A stretch of DNA of 64,000 bases from Maritalea porphyrae (GTDB taxonomy: Bacteria > Pseudomonadota > Alphaproteobacteria > Rhizobiales > Devosiaceae), in assembly GCF_030159895.1 (NCBI RefSeq), contig NZ_BSNI01000002.1, forward strand, positions 436,039 through 500,038, given 5' to 3'. Every line of letters starts with the position of its first letter. Positions within the stretch are counted from its first letter, which is position 1. A model generated the notes under the pieces. The model worked only from the letters and a program-made list of their open reading frames with translations. It made no database searches and was not told where the DNA came from. This document shows, one piece after another, positions 37,098 to 47,560 of this stretch. Both the position numbers and the translations under genes were made by a program.

Positions 37098-38267
37098 GTG
37101 GCAAATTCGTCCTATCTTTTCACCTCTGAATCAGTTTCAGAGGGGCATCCCGACAAAATCTGCGACCGCATTTCAGACGCGATCCTTGATGCCTTCTTGG
37201 AAAAAGACCCCTATTCGCGCGTCGCCGTGGAAACATTAGCCACGACAAATAAAGTGGTGCTGGCTGGTGAAGTGCGCGGCCCCGACAGTATTGACAAGGC
37301 GGCAATGGAAGCGATCGCGCGTCGTTGCATCAAAAACATCGGCTATGAGCAGGAAGGCTTCCACTGGGAAAACTGCGATATTGATGTGTATGTGCATGAG
37401 CAGTCTGCTGAGATTGCTCAAGGCGTTGATGCTTCAGACAATAAGGATGAAGGCGCGGGTGACCAAGGCATTATGTTTGGTTTTGCCACTGACGAAACCC
37501 CAGAGCTTATGCCGGCGCCAATTCAATATGCACACAAAATCTTGCGCACCATGGCTACAGCTCGTCATGCGGGCGAAGTGCCGCAATTGGCGCCAGACGC
37601 GAAAAGCCAAGTCACATTGAAATATGAAAATGGCAAGCCAGTTGGCACCACTTCTGTGGTGGTCTCAACCCAGCATCTTGAAGGCGTGAGCCAGCAAGAG
37701 GTGCGCGACATTGTCCGCCCGTTTGTGGTCAACGCGCTGCCCGACGGTTGGATGTGCCCAGAAGACGATTTCTATGTAAACCCAACGGGTGCCTTTGTCA
37801 TTGGCGGACCTGATGGGGATGCGGGTCTTACGGGTCGTAAGATTATCGTCGACACATATGGTGGCGCAGCGCCCCACGGCGGCGGCGCCTTTTCGGGTAA
37901 AGACCCGACCAAAGTTGACCGTTCGGCTGCCTATGCTGCGCGCTATTTGGCCAAGAACGTGGTCGCCGCTGGTTTGGCGAAAAAATGTGTTATCCAGCTG
38001 TCCTATGCGATTGGTGTTTCCAAGCCGCTATCGATCTTTGTAGACACCTTCGGCACGGGCTCAGTGGATGAAGACAAACTCGGCAATGTGCTCAATAAAG
38101 TGATGGACCTTTCACCTCGAGGCATTCGTGAAGCACTTGAGTTGAACAAGCCGATCTATGAGCGCACCGCAGCTTACGGTCATTTTGGTCGCAACCCAAC
38201 GAATGACGGCGGCTTCTCTTGGGAACGCACCAACCTCGCTGACGCGATTAAGTCGGAACTCACCTAG
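37098..38267 (+). CDS. metK: S-adenosylmethionine synthetase
   Basis: Makes SAM from methionine and ATP. Family blocks are [19 protein letters not shown] at the N-terminus, [27 protein letters not shown] and [19 protein letters not shown] 37098 gives [12 protein letters not shown] and has GAAAGG (37084-37089) eight bases upstream. The TTG at 37092 is too close to that site. Length 389 is normal. Expression is probably set by the structured leader. Confidence 0.97.
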   Translation: MANSSYLFTSESVSEGHPDKICDRISDAILDAFLEKDPYSRVAVETLATTNKVVLAGEVRGPDSIDKAAMEAIARRCIKNIGYEQEGFHWENCDIDVYVHEQSAEIAQGVDASDNKDEGAGDQGIMFGFATDETPELMPAPIQYAHKILRTMATARHAGEVPQLAPDAKSQVTLKYENGKPVGTTSVVVSTQHLEGVSQQEVRDIVRPFVVNALPDGWMCPEDDFYVNPTGAFVIGGPDGDAGLTGRKIIVDTYGGAAPHGGGAFSGKDPTKVDRSAAYAARYLAKNVVAAGLAKKCVIQLSYAIGVSKPLSIFVDTFGTGSVDEDKLGNVLNKVMDLSPRGIREALELNKPIYERTAAYGHFGRNPTNDGGFSWERTNLADAIKSELT

Positions 38268-38270
38268 ATA

Positions 38271-38999
38271 ATGTCACCAGTATCGACGTCACATTTGCGA
38301 AAAGCGGACTATGGGCCCGAGGCCGAACGAAAGGCCTTCTTTGGTCGCCGTTCGGCCCACAAGCTCCATCCCACCCAGCAACGGCTGGCTGATGAGCTAT
38401 TGCCAAAGGTCAAACTCCAATTACCAGATGGCCCATTGTCGCTTGAAAATGCTTTTGAGCAGCAACGGCAAAAGAATTTCATCGAAATTGGCTATGGCGG
38501 TGGGGAGCACTTGGCACGTCAAGCCCAGAACAATCGCGACGCAAATTATATCGGGTGTGAGCCCTTTATTGGTGGCATTGGCAAAATGCTCGCCGCAATC
38601 GACGATGCTGAGCTTAAAAATGTGAAGCTCTATACTGACGATGCGTTGCATCTAATTAAGGCACTGCCCGAAGCTTCCTTCGATGGCGCCTATTTGCTCT
38701 ACCCTGATCCTTGGCCAAAGAAACGCCATCACAAACGTCGTTTTATCAATCCTGTAACGTTGAGCGCATTGGCGCGCATTCTAAAACCGGGCGCTGAATT
38801 CCGCGTTGCAACAGACATTGAGGACTACGCCACTTGGGTACTTGGCCATGTCATGCGCCATGATCAGTTCGTTTGGCCGGCCCAAAACGCTGGATCGTGG
38901 CACAATCCATGGTCAGACTGGCAACCTACGCGTTACGAGCAGAAGGCACGAAAAGAAGGACGGCATGTCTCGTTCTATTTTAGTTTTGTGCGTATCTAG
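38271..38999 (+). CDS. trmB: tRNA (guanine-N7-)-methyltransferase TrmB
   Basis: Makes m7G46 in the variable loop of tRNAs. IEIGYGGGEHLARQA is the SAM-binding motif. YPDPWPKKRHHKRRFI is the highly conserved substrate block. Length 242 is normal. It starts three bases after the metK stop, so it shares the metK transcript. It converges with the DUF6544-like gene with a four-base gap; no terminator was seen. Confidence 0.97.
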   Translation: MSPVSTSHLRKADYGPEAERKAFFGRRSAHKLHPTQQRLADELLPKVKLQLPDGPLSLENAFEQQRQKNFIEIGYGGGEHLARQAQNNRDANYIGCEPFIGGIGKMLAAIDDAELKNVKLYTDDALHLIKALPEASFDGAYLLYPDPWPKKRHHKRRFINPVTLSALARILKPGAEFRVATDIEDYATWVLGHVMRHDQFVWPAQNAGSWHNPWSDWQPTRYEQKARKEGRHVSFYFSFVRI

Positions 39000-39002
39000 A
39001 TA

Positions 39003-39872
39003 CTATTGGCTGAGGTCGTATTCGACCTTGGTCACTTGTGCCTTGAAAAAGGCGAAATAGTCACTTGTGCCAAAAAAGTTGCCCGCCTCCACATCACTGA
39101 CAATCGTGATGCCATCAACAGTGACATAATCATGCGCATAACCGCCAAAGGGCTGCAGCACAAAGGTTTGGCTTGGGTTGGCATTGCTCCATCTGGGCAG
39201 CACAAATTCTAGCGGTGCGCCATTCTCATCGATCTTTATGTCAACCGTTTGCGTGAAGCCATGCGATGTGACGCTTGCGCGGATTAGATCGGGCGACAAT
39301 TCCTCCCATGTGATGCCAAATTGTGGCAACAACGAAACCGGCGCCCAGGCCGCCATTTCGACAACCATGCGACCGATGCCAGATCGTAAATAGTCTTCAT
39401 CTCCACCAGCCCGCGCAACTGGAAAAACACCAAGTAACCAGAATTTAGTCCAGCTCTCGCCATTCCAAACCGCATCGCTGCCATTCATAGCCATTAGCGT
39501 GTCGTAGGTTTTGAGCGACCAAGTGAAGTTTGTCGGTGGTGCATTATATTGGGTTGCTGTGAAAGGGTAGTAATTGTGCGTTGAAACATCTCCTAAGCCA
39601 AATTGGCCGCGCATTTCTATGCGTGAGATTGTGCTTAAGCGGGCGCCGGGCGAGATCATGAAGTTGAAGTAGCGCTGAACTGCGTCAGGCAAATGGGTCA
39701 CCATATTAGGGTCATATATACCCTGTGCGGGGTCTCGTTGAGTTGATATCGCCCAATTGATTTCTTCAATTTGGCGCTGGTCAGTGAAATTTTGCCACAG
39801 CGCCACCATGCCCGCAAAAGCGGCAATAATGCCTAAAACAAGAAAACTTGATAAAAGGATCGTCTTGAACAT
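39003..39872 (-). CDS. DUF6544-like protein with N-terminal membrane anchor
   Basis: A 289-residue protein with one N-terminal transmembrane or signal helix (about 5-26) and a beta-rich extracytoplasmic part. THLPDAVQRYFNF and the SRIEMRGQFGLGD segment match the pattern I associate with DUF6544. Trp-rich segments (TWSLKTYDTLMAMNGSDAVW) follow. Function unknown. It is a single gene between two plus-strand operons. Confidence 0.72.
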   Translation of the reverse strand: MFKTILLSSFLVLGIIAAFAGMVALWQNFTDQRQIEEINWAISTQRDPAQGIYDPNMVTHLPDAVQRYFNFMISPGARLSTISRIEMRGQFGLGDVSTHNYYPFTATQYNAPPTNFTWSLKTYDTLMAMNGSDAVWNGESWTKFWLLGVFPVARAGGDEDYLRSGIGRMVVEMAAWAPVSLLPQFGITWEELSPDLIRASVTSHGFTQTVDIKIDENGAPLEFVLPRWSNANPSQTFVLQPFGGYAHDYVTVDGITIVSDVEAGNFFGTSDYFAFFKAQVTKVEYDLSQ

Positions 39873-39951
39873 GGCAACGGGCTTTCTACTCTAAGTCTTT
39901 AAGTATCAAACGGCACCTTTAATCAAAGCGCGTTGACCAAAGTCAAACCGC

Positions 39952-39980
39952 TTGCAATGGGATGGCTTTGGCAGTATATA
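39952..39980 (+). promoter_or_regulatory. Promoter of the rimP-nusA-infB operon
   Basis: TTGCAA (39952-39957), 17 bases, TATATA (39975-39980). A start near 39987 would give a leader of about 67 bases, nearly filled by the terminator-like hairpin. A TTGAC-N4-GTCAA inverted repeat lies just upstream (39933-39946). Confidence 0.6.
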
Positions 39981-40003
39981 AGCTCAAAATCTCGAAAAAA
40001 TAT

Positions 40004-40036
40004 GAGAGTGGGTGCCAACCGGCCCCGCTCTTTTTT
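40004..40036 (+). terminator. Terminator/attenuator hairpin 18 bases before rimP
   Basis: AGAGTGGG (40005-40012) pairs with CCCGCTCT (40024-40031) with one G-T wobble, followed by TTTTTT (40031-40036). It faces the plus strand. The nearest plus-strand gene ahead, trmB, ends a kilobase upstream. Its position between the promoter at 39952 and the rimP ribosome site AAGGG (40045-40049) makes it a leader attenuator, or the end of a roughly 50-base RNA. Confidence 0.7.
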
Positions 40037-40053
40037 AATACCAAAAGGGTCAA

Positions 40054-40683
40054 ATGCAGGTCGAATTGGACTTAAAAGAGCAGCGATATTGTCGTGAATC
40101 GGGTCAAGAGCAGCGCGTGTCAGCGATCCTTGAGCCAGTCGCTGAAGATATGGGTTATCGCTTGGTGCGTGTGCGCGTCACTCAAGATAATGGCTGCACG
40201 TTGCAAATCATGGCAGAGAATGCGCAGGGTGATTTCAACATTACCGACTGTGAAAAGTTTTCAAATGAGATTTCGCCAATATTGGACGTCGAAGATCCGA
40301 TTAGCCGCGAATATCATTTGGAAGTTTCTTCCCCCGGAATTGATCGACCACTGGTGCGCCTGTCCGATTTTGAACAATGGATTGGTCACGACGCCAAAAT
40401 CGAGATTCAAAACATGGTCAATGGCCGCCGCCGTTATCGTGGCATTATTGAAGGTGTTGAAGGCCGCCAAATCTTGGTGCGCTTACCTGATGTGCCAGAA
40501 GGCGGCGAAGACCTACACAAAATTGATATTGAGAATTTGGCGGAAGCCAAATTGGTCATGACTGATGAATTGCTCGATGAGGCACGTGCGCGACAAGAAG
40601 CGGCCAACCCATTGAGCGACCCTGAAATTGAAACCGAAATTGACCAGACCGATGCGGCTGGCGAAAATGATGGAGACGCTTAA
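40054..40683 (+). CDS. rimP: Ribosome maturation factor RimP
   Basis: Needed for assembly of the 30S subunit. The N-terminal domain (ILEPVAEDMGYRLVRVRVTQDNGCTLQIMAE) and FHLEVSSPGIDRPL-type block (here EYHLEVSSPGIDRPL) are clear. The last 40 residues are acidic and variable, giving 209 residues. First gene of the rimP-nusA-ylxR-infB-rbfA-truB run, behind the attenuator. Confidence 0.96.
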   Translation: MQVELDLKEQRYCRESGQEQRVSAILEPVAEDMGYRLVRVRVTQDNGCTLQIMAENAQGDFNITDCEKFSNEISPILDVEDPISREYHLEVSSPGIDRPLVRLSDFEQWIGHDAKIEIQNMVNGRRRYRGIIEGVEGRQILVRLPDVPEGGEDLHKIDIENLAEAKLVMTDELLDEARARQEAANPLSDPEIETEIDQTDAAGENDGDA

Positions 40684-40720
40684 CAAGCGTCTCATATTCC
40701 TTAATCGAGGAGAATGATAA

Positions 40721-42376
40721 ATGGCTGTTAGTGCAAATAGGCTCGAACTATTGCAAATCGCGGATGCAGTTGCGCGCGAAAAGTCTATCGACCGAATGAT
40801 CGTTATCGAAGCGATGCAGGACGCTATTCAAAAAGCGGCCCGCTCTCGCTATGGCGCTGAAACTGAAATTCGCGCTGAGATCAATCCTTCAACCGGCGAA
40901 TTGCGGATGTGGCGTTTGCTTGAGATTGTAGAAACGGTTGAAGAATATGGCCGCCAAATCTCTTTAGAAGAAGCACAGCATCGCAATTCTGATGCGAACC
41001 TAGGCGACTTTATTACAGAGCCATTGCCGCCAATCGAATTTGGCCGGATTGCCGCGCAATCTGCAAAGCAGGTTATCGTTCAAAAAGTGCGCGATGCTGA
41101 ACGCGAGCGCATGTATGACGAGTTTAAAGACCGCATTGGTGAGATCATCAACGGCACAGTCAAGCGCGTTGAATATGGCAATGTGATTGTTGACCTTGGC
41201 CGTGGTGAAGCGATTATCCGTCGTGATGAGTTGATCCCACGCGAAACATTCCGCTATGGCGACCGTGTGCGTGCATACATTCATGATGTGCGCCAAGAGC
41301 AACGTGGACCACAGATTTTCTTGTCACGCACGCATCCACAATTCATGGCGAAATTGTTCATGCAAGAAGTGCCTGAAATTTATGACGGCATCATCAATAT
41401 TCGCTCGATTTCACGTGACCCAGGGTCGCGCGCCAAAATCGCTGTAACTTCAAACGATTCTTCAATTGATCCGGTAGGTGCGTGCGTTGGTATGCGCGGT
41501 TCACGGGTTCAAGCTGTGGTCAATGAGCTGCAAGGCGAAAAAATCGACATCATTCCTTGGACTGAAAGCCTTGCGGACCTTGTGGTTTCTGCGCTTCAGC
41601 CAGCGGAAGTTGTCAAAGTGGTGCTTGATGAGCAAGCCGAACGGATTGAAGTGGTGGTGCCAGACGAGCAATTGTCATTGGCCATCGGTCGTCGCGGCCA
41701 GAATGTGCGTTTGGCATCTCAGTTGATCGGTTGGGATATTGATATTCTCACCGAACAAGAAGAGTCAGAACGTCGTCAGAAAGAGTTCGTTGAACGCTCA
41801 GAATTGTTCATGAACGCGATGAATGTTGACGAAATGGTTGCGCAATTGTTGGCGTCAGAAGGTTTCTCTTCCTTGGAAGAAGTGGCCTATGTTGAGCCAG
41901 TTGAAATCGCGTCGATTGAAGGCTTTGATGACGACACTGCTGCTGAAATTCAGGCACGTGCCGCAGAGTTCCTCGAGCAAGCCGAGCGTGAGCGCGATGA
42001 AGAGCGCAAAAAACTTGGTGTTGAAGACGAGCTCTATGACATTCCTGGCCTCAATGCAGCAATGCTTGTGGCATTGGGCAAAGAAGAGATCAAAAATATT
42101 GAAGATTTTGCCGGCTGTGCTGCGGACGACCTTGTAGGTTGGACCGAAAAGAAAGACGGCGAAGTCAAACGATTTGAAGGTACTTTCACCGAGTTTCCGG
42201 TAAGCCGGGAAGAAGCGGAAGAGATGATCATGAGTGCACGCTTGAAAGCCGGGTGGGTTACTCTTGATGAGATCTCTGACGATGAAGAAGTTGAAGAGGG
42301 TGCTGAGTTTGTTGAAGGTGATGAAGGTCAGGATGCCGAAGTGGCAGCTGAAGATCCAGCATCACCGGCTGAATAA
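40721..42376 (+). CDS. nusA: Transcription elongation/termination factor NusA
   Basis: Binds RNA polymerase and controls pausing, termination and antitermination. Domain order is N-terminal polymerase-binding domain (1-125), S1 (about 135-200), two KH domains (to about 350, including SLAIGRRGQNVRLASQL), and C-terminal helix-hairpin-helix repeats, ending in an acidic tail. Length 551 is normal for this class. NusA represses its own operon in E. coli, which suits the leader terminator before rimP. Confidence 0.98.
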   Translation: MAVSANRLELLQIADAVAREKSIDRMIVIEAMQDAIQKAARSRYGAETEIRAEINPSTGELRMWRLLEIVETVEEYGRQISLEEAQHRNSDANLGDFITEPLPPIEFGRIAAQSAKQVIVQKVRDAERERMYDEFKDRIGEIINGTVKRVEYGNVIVDLGRGEAIIRRDELIPRETFRYGDRVRAYIHDVRQEQRGPQIFLSRTHPQFMAKLFMQEVPEIYDGIINIRSISRDPGSRAKIAVTSNDSSIDPVGACVGMRGSRVQAVVNELQGEKIDIIPWTESLADLVVSALQPAEVVKVVLDEQAERIEVVVPDEQLSLAIGRRGQNVRLASQLIGWDIDILTEQEESERRQKEFVERSELFMNAMNVDEMVAQLLASEGFSSLEEVAYVEPVEIASIEGFDDDTAAEIQARAAEFLEQAERERDEERKKLGVEDELYDIPGLNAAMLVALGKEEIKNIEDFAGCAADDLVGWTEKKDGEVKRFEGTFTEFPVSREEAEEMIMSARLKAGWVTLDEISDDEEVEEGAEFVEGDEGQDAEVAAEDPASPAE

Positions 42377-42407
42377 ACAACTAGTCTAAGGGTGCAACAA
42401 CAAGCCA

Positions 42408-43013
42408 ATGCCGGCAAATAAGCAAATTGCGACACGTGAATGTTGCGTGACCAAGGCAATTTTGCCAAAAACCGACCTTATTAGGTTTGTTGTTGGGCCA
42501 GACGGGCAGATTTTTCCAGATGTGACTGGAAAAGCTGGCGGTCGAGGCGTATGGGTAACCGCAACAGCTGATGCGGTAGCTGAAGCGCAGAACAAAAAGG
42601 CGTTTGCCCGTGGTCTTAAGATGGCGGTCAAATTGCCCGATGACCTTGCAGGTTTAACCCAAAGTCATTTGGAAAACCGGCTCATAGGAGCACTGCAATT
42701 GGCACGCAAAGGCGGGTTCTTTGTGATGGGGTCCGCTAAGGTCCGCAGTGCCCTGGAAAAAGATAAAGCGCGCGCGCTGATTACGGCGCGCGATGCAAGC
42801 GACGATGGTCGACGAAAAATGATGCAATTGGTTCGGGTTCTAGAACTCGAAGAGACATTGCCTCATATCGACCTGCTAAGTGCCGAACAATTGAGTTTGG
42901 CTTTTGGCGGTAAAAATGTGATACATGCTGCGCTGGTAGGCGGCGCAGCAGCAAATTCGGCCATTGAGCAGTACAAACGACTTGTGCGCTATGTGGCAAA
43001 AGATAATGGATGA
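42408..43013 (+). CDS. YlxR-family nucleic-acid-binding protein fused to an L7Ae-like domain
   Basis: A 201-residue protein. The N-terminal YlxR (DUF448) domain has [20 protein letters not shown] and GGRGVWV. The C-terminal half (about 90-200) is an L7Ae-like RNA-binding fold with the [18 protein letters not shown] pattern. Two-domain YlxR proteins are usual in alphaproteobacteria. The gene overlaps infB by 4 bases (ATGA). Its role is thought to be in RNA binding or RNA polymerase/RNase P contact. Confidence 0.92.
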   Translation: MPANKQIATRECCVTKAILPKTDLIRFVVGPDGQIFPDVTGKAGGRGVWVTATADAVAEAQNKKAFARGLKMAVKLPDDLAGLTQSHLENRLIGALQLARKGGFFVMGSAKVRSALEKDKARALITARDASDDGRRKMMQLVRVLELEETLPHIDLLSAEQLSLAFGGKNVIHAALVGGAAANSAIEQYKRLVRYVAKDNG

Positions 43014-45697
43014 GTGGCGAATATATGAGTGACAACGATAAAAGATCAGACGCAACACCGAGCGATGGGGAAAAGAAACCTCTTTCGCTAAAGGGCGGAC
43101 CTGCTGGTGGCGGGCGTCCAGGTGGCGGCCGGTCTCGGACCGTCGTGGTTGAAAAGCGAAGCCGCACCTTTACCGCACCCTCAAAAGGTGCAGCTGCGCC
43201 CCGTCCAAAGGCAAGCGAAGGCGCGCCTAGCGGTCGCCCGTCTGGACAGCCGAGCGGTCAGCCAGGTGGATCGCGTTCTGGTGGTCAACGCAATCAACAG
43301 CGTCGTCAAGATGGTAACCGGAACCGGCAGGGTCAGGGCGGTCGTCGCCAAGAGCCAGTCAATACCGGACTAACCAATTCTGAAGCGGAAAAGCGTGAAC
43401 GCGCTTTGCGCGCTGCGGCTGCACGGGCGGATGAAGAACGTCGCGCCCAGCAAGAAGCTGAACAGCGTCGCATCGATGATGCAGCGCGTCGCAAGGCTGA
43501 ACGTGAAGAAGCTGAGCGCATTAAGGCTGAAGAAGAAGCACGTCTAGAAGCTGAACGCAAAGATCGTGAGCGCGAAGAAGCTGAGGAAAAGGTTAAGGCA
43601 ACAAAAGCCAAGGCAAAACCTGCTGCTAAAGCAAAGCCACAGGCTGAGCCAGAGGAGCCACCTGCGCCGCCAGTTGAACGCGCTAATTCCAAACAACCGG
43701 ATCAAGGCCGCAAGAAAAACGCACCATTGGTGCGCGAAGACGAACTTGAGCGCGCAAAACGCGCTGCCAAGCCGCAGCCAAGCAAGCGCGCTGGTGGCAA
43801 TGATCGTCGTCAGTCTCGTTTGACTGTGACCTCTGCAACACGTGGTGATAGTGAGCGCGATCGTGGTCCATCATTGGCTGCGATGCGTCGTCGTCGTGAA
43901 AAACAACGTGGCAAAGGCCCACAGACACCTAAAGAGAAGATTTCTCGTGAGGTGACCATTCCAGAAGCCATTACGGTACAGGAATTGGCAAACCGTATGG
44001 CAGAACGTGCCGTTGACGTGATCAAACTGTTGATGCAACAGGGTCAAATGGCAACCATCAATGATGTGTTGGACGCCGATACTGCCGAATTGATCGCCAC
44101 AGAGATGAACCACACCGTAAAACGTGTTGCTGAATCTGATGTGGAAGAAGGTCTATTCGAGCAAAAAGCTGACCAAAATCCTGACGAGATGGAATCTCGT
44201 GCGCCAGTTGTGACCATCATGGGCCACGTTGACCACGGTAAGACTTCACTTCTGGATGCGATCCGTGAAGCCAATGTGGTTTCCGGTGAAGCGGGCGGTA
44301 TCACTCAGCATATTGGTGCGTATCAGGTTGAGCGTGACGGACACGAAATTACGTTCCTTGATACACCTGGGCACGAAGCCTTTACGGCAATGCGTGCACG
44401 TGGTGCGCAAGCCACCGATATTGCTGTGTTGGTTGTTGCTGCTGACGATGGCGTAATGCCGCAGACCATTGAATCGATCAAACACGCTAAAGCGGCCGAA
44501 GTGCCAATTATCGTTGCGATCAACAAAATGGATAAGCCAGAAGCTGATCCAAACCGCGTGCGCAACGAGCTGTTGCAACACGAGGTGTTTGTTGAATCCA
44601 TGGGCGGTGAAATCCTGGATGTTGAAGTTTCTGCCATGCAGAAACAAAACCTTGAGGGCATTTTGGACGCAATCGTATTGCAGTCTGAAATCTTGGAACT
44701 CCAAGCCAACCCAACCGGACGCGCGCAGGGTATCGTTATCGAAGCCAAGCTCGACAAGGGTCGTGGCGCGGTTGCGACCGTGTTGGTACAAAACGGCGAA
44801 TTGGCCGTTGGCGACATTGTGGTTGCTGGATCGCAGTGGGCCAAAGTTCGCGCTTTGATCAATGATAAAGGCGAGCAAGTTAAAACCGCTGGTCCATCAA
44901 CCCCTGTTGAAGTCTTAGGTTTCACTGGTGTACCTGATGCAGGTGATTTGTTCGGTGCGGTTGAGCACGAGGCGAAAGCGCGTGAGATTACTGAATACCG
45001 TCAACGTACAAAACGTGAAAAATCTGCAGCTGGCGGCGTAACGTCACTTGAGCAGATGATGAACCAGCTCAAAACCGAAGATTTGGCCAAGATTCCTTTG
45101 GTCATTAAAGGTGACGTGCAAGGTTCTGTTGAAGCGATTAACGGCGCACTTGATAAACTGGCAACTGATGAAGTGTCAGCACAAGTGTTGATCGGCGGTG
45201 TAGGTGGTATCACGGAAAGTGATGTGACTTTGGCTGCGGCATCAAATGCGATTGTGATCGGCTTTAACACACGTGCCAACAAGCAGGCCCGTGAAGCGGC
45301 TGCTCGTGAAGGCGTTGAAATCCGTTATTACAACATCATCTACGATCTCGTGGACGATGTGAAAGCGGCCATGTCTGGTCTGTTGTCTCCAGAGGTACGC
45401 GAAACCTTCATCGGTAACGCTGAGATTCTGGAAGTGTTCAACATCACCAAAGTTGGCCGCGTGGCTGGTTGTCGTGTTGTGGATGGTATGGTTGAACGTG
45501 GCGCTGGCGTCCGTTTGATCCGCGACGATGTCGTTATCCACGAAGGCAAGCTTTCAACATTGAAGCGCTTCAAAGACGAAGTGAAAGATGTTCAAGCTGG
45601 CCAAGAGTGCGGCATGGCATTTGAGAAATATGAAGATATGCGCGCAGGCGATGTTATCGAATGTTTCCGCGTTGAATCGATTGAACGTACGCTTTAA
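43010..45697 (+). CDS. infB: Translation initiation factor IF-2
   Basis: The GTPase that brings initiator tRNA to the 30S subunit. Residues 1-300 are a long low-complexity charged region rich in Arg, Glu, Ala and Gly. An IF2_N domain follows ([21 protein letters not shown]), then the G domain with [16 protein letters not shown] and [10 protein letters not shown], and domains II-IV. Length 895 fits. ATG 43010 overlaps the ylxR stop; ATG 43025 is an alternative start. Confidence 0.98.
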   Translation: MSGEYMSDNDKRSDATPSDGEKKPLSLKGGPAGGGRPGGGRSRTVVVEKRSRTFTAPSKGAAAPRPKASEGAPSGRPSGQPSGQPGGSRSGGQRNQQRRQDGNRNRQGQGGRRQEPVNTGLTNSEAEKRERALRAAAARADEERRAQQEAEQRRIDDAARRKAEREEAERIKAEEEARLEAERKDREREEAEEKVKATKAKAKPAAKAKPQAEPEEPPAPPVERANSKQPDQGRKKNAPLVREDELERAKRAAKPQPSKRAGGNDRRQSRLTVTSATRGDSERDRGPSLAAMRRRREKQRGKGPQTPKEKISREVTIPEAITVQELANRMAERAVDVIKLLMQQGQMATINDVLDADTAELIATEMNHTVKRVAESDVEEGLFEQKADQNPDEMESRAPVVTIMGHVDHGKTSLLDAIREANVVSGEAGGITQHIGAYQVERDGHEITFLDTPGHEAFTAMRARGAQATDIAVLVVAADDGVMPQTIESIKHAKAAEVPIIVAINKMDKPEADPNRVRNELLQHEVFVESMGGEILDVEVSAMQKQNLEGILDAIVLQSEILELQANPTGRAQGIVIEAKLDKGRGAVATVLVQNGELAVGDIVVAGSQWAKVRALINDKGEQVKTAGPSTPVEVLGFTGVPDAGDLFGAVEHEAKAREITEYRQRTKREKSAAGGVTSLEQMMNQLKTEDLAKIPLVIKGDVQGSVEAINGALDKLATDEVSAQVLIGGVGGITESDVTLAAASNAIVIGFNTRANKQAREAAAREGVEIRYYNIIYDLVDDVKAAMSGLLSPEVRETFIGNAEILEVFNITKVGRVAGCRVVDGMVERGAGVRLIRDDVVIHEGKLSTLKRFKDEVKDVQAGQECGMAFEKYEDMRAGDVIECFRVESIERTL

Positions 45698-45714
45698 GCG
45701 ACGATCCGATTTTG

Positions 45715-45737
45715 TCCGGCGGCATAGTGCCGCCGGA
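45715..45737 (+). terminator. Perfect GC-rich hairpin between infB and rbfA
   Basis: TCCGGCGGCA and TGCCGCCGGA are exact complements (10 bp) around a TAG loop. The tail TATCTATTTCT is only moderately T-rich. It may give partial termination or protect the infB 3' end, lowering rbfA-truB relative to infB. Confidence 0.55.
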
Positions 45738-45766
45738 TATCTATTTCTACATTGAGGTCTAAAACC

Positions 45767-46177
45767 ATGAGTGGCGAAAAACTCCCATCGCAGCGGCAAT
45801 TGCGCGTTGGCGAATTGGTGCGACATGCCCTATCGGCCTTTTTGTCGCGCGATGAAATCCTTGATCCAGATTTGGATGGTGCCTTTATCACCGTTCCAGA
45901 AGTTCGTATGACGCCAGATTTGAAGCTGGCCAAAGTCTATGTGATGCCTTTGGGTGGTCAGAAGGTCGACGTTGTGGTTGATGCGCTGAACCGCAATCAG
46001 AAGTTCATCCGCGGCCAGGTTGCCCCAAAACTTGATCTTAAATATGCGCCACAGTTTCGGTTCTATGCCGACGAAACGTTTGATGAGGCAGGTCGTATCG
46101 ATCAGCTCTTGCGCTCTGACCATGTTGCACAAGACCTTGATCACGAAGATCAAGACGACGACATTCAAGACCACTAA
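45767..46177 (+). CDS. rbfA: 30S ribosome-binding factor RbfA
   Basis: A 136-residue KH-fold cold-shock factor that helps late 30S assembly. [17 protein letters not shown] opens the domain and [24 protein letters not shown] is the conserved core. The tail is acidic. ATG 45767 has GAGGT eight bases upstream; the earlier TTG at 45752 adds nothing conserved. Confidence 0.96.
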   Translation: MSGEKLPSQRQLRVGELVRHALSAFLSRDEILDPDLDGAFITVPEVRMTPDLKLAKVYVMPLGGQKVDVVVDALNRNQKFIRGQVAPKLDLKYAPQFRFYADETFDEAGRIDQLLRSDHVAQDLDHEDQDDDIQDH

Positions 46178-46198
46178 ACCTGCAAATAGGCCGTCCCA

Positions 46199-47107
46199 AT
46201 GACCCAACAAAAGCGCCAAAAACGCGCGATATCCGGCTGGATCATTCTCAATAAGCCTTATGATGTAACCTCGACCCAAGCGGTGGGGAAGATCAAATGG
46301 CTCTATAGTGCCAAAAAGGGCGGACATGCAGGCACTCTAGACCCTTTGGCGACAGGCATTTTGCCAATTGCATTGGGCGAGGCCACCAAAACCGTGCCGC
46401 ATGTGCAAGACGGGGTCAAGATTTACGAATTTGATCTCAAATGGGGCAGCACCACCACAACAGATGATGTGGAAGGTGAAGTAACTGCCACTTCTGATGT
46501 GCGCCCGACCAAAGATCAGCTCGAAGCGGTTTTGCCACAGTTCACCGGCGTCATAACGCAGGTTCCACCGGCTTTTTCTGCCATTAAAATCAATGGTGAG
46601 CGCGCTTATGATCTCGCGCGCGCAGGTGAAAAGGTCGACGTGCCGCCGCGCGAAGTGGAAATTGATGCGTTTGAGTTGATTGCGCACGGCCAGGATTTAT
46701 CGACCTTTCGGGTGACCTGCCAAAAAGGCACCTATGTGCGAGCCCTTGCACGCGATATTGCCGAAAGCTTGGGATCAAAGGGGCATGTTTCACGTCTTCA
46801 TCGCGCAGCCGTTGGCCCTTTTACTGATGACGATGCGGTGACGATTAATGAGATTGAAGCGTTAGAGTTGCACGAACGTGATGCGGCGCTTCGACCACTT
46901 AATGACGCGGTGGGGCATTTGCCAGAAGTTGCACTAGACGATCGCCAAGCACAATTGGTGCGAATGGGCAATCCAGCGCTTTTGATTGGGCGCAATGCGC
47001 CCATTGCTTTGGACGAAGCCTACGCAACCTATAAGGGTGAAATGGTGGCTCTTGGATTTGTCGAAAAAGGTCAGTTCAAACCGAGTCGCGTGATCGTTGC
47101 ATCGTAA
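46199..47107 (+). CDS. truB: tRNA pseudouridine(55) synthase TruB
   Basis: Makes pseudouridine 55 in the T loop of tRNAs. The N-terminal block GWIILNKPYDVTSTQAV and the catalytic aspartate in KKGGHAGTLDPLATGIL are clear; GTYVRALARDIAE is the second family motif. Length 302 is normal. It is followed by a 169-base gap before rpsO that contains a -10-like TATAAG (47154-47159). Confidence 0.97.
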   Translation: MTQQKRQKRAISGWIILNKPYDVTSTQAVGKIKWLYSAKKGGHAGTLDPLATGILPIALGEATKTVPHVQDGVKIYEFDLKWGSTTTTDDVEGEVTATSDVRPTKDQLEAVLPQFTGVITQVPPAFSAIKINGERAYDLARAGEKVDVPPREVEIDAFELIAHGQDLSTFRVTCQKGTYVRALARDIAESLGSKGHVSRLHRAAVGPFTDDDAVTINEIEALELHERDAALRPLNDAVGHLPEVALDDRQAQLVRMGNPALLIGRNAPIALDEAYATYKGEMVALGFVEKGQFKPSRVIVAS

Positions 47108-47276
47108 ATTTGGTGGCCATTAAACGCCTCTTTTCATATGACGTATTTTCCTGTATAAGCCAGCGCAACCGCCTTAGTGACTATGTTCTAACGGGCGGCT
47201 AATTCGGGCCAGCGCTGGACGACATCTTGGCGCATGGCGGCTTTTAACTCCTTTAGATATTTAGAAGGGAAATGCG

Positions 47277-47546
47277 ATGTCGATTACTGCTGAGCGCAAA
47301 GAAGAGCTTATCAAAGAATACGCAACCAAAGCAGGTGACACTGGTTCACCAGAAGTACAGGTTGCGATCCTTTCAGAGCGTATTTCAAACCTCACGGAAC
47401 ACTTCAAAGATCACAAGAAAGATAACCACTCTCGTCGTGGTCTTTTGAAGATGGTTAGCCTACGTCGTCGTTTGCTTGATTACGTCAAGAAAAAAGACGA
47501 AGAGCGCTACAAGTCGCTTATCGAGCGTCTTGGCTTGCGTCGCTAG
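47277..47546 (+). CDS. rpsO: 30S ribosomal protein S15
   Basis: An 89-residue primary-binding protein of the 30S platform. Signatures include [17 protein letters not shown] and [43 protein letters not shown] before ATG 47277 is the ribosome site. The 169-base leader carries complementary CCGCC and GGCGG tracts (about 47170-47203). S15 is known to repress its own mRNA in several bacteria; that structure here is only suggestive. Confidence 0.98.
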   Translation: MSITAERKEELIKEYATKAGDTGSPEVQVAILSERISNLTEHFKDHKKDNHSRRGLLKMVSLRRRLLDYVKKKDEERYKSLIERLGLRR

Positions 47547-47560
47547 TCAACAATAGAATT

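Noticed and set aside
44246-44878. 210-residue minus-strand frame over infB
   Set aside because: It is antisense to the IF-2 G domain and shows no family motif.
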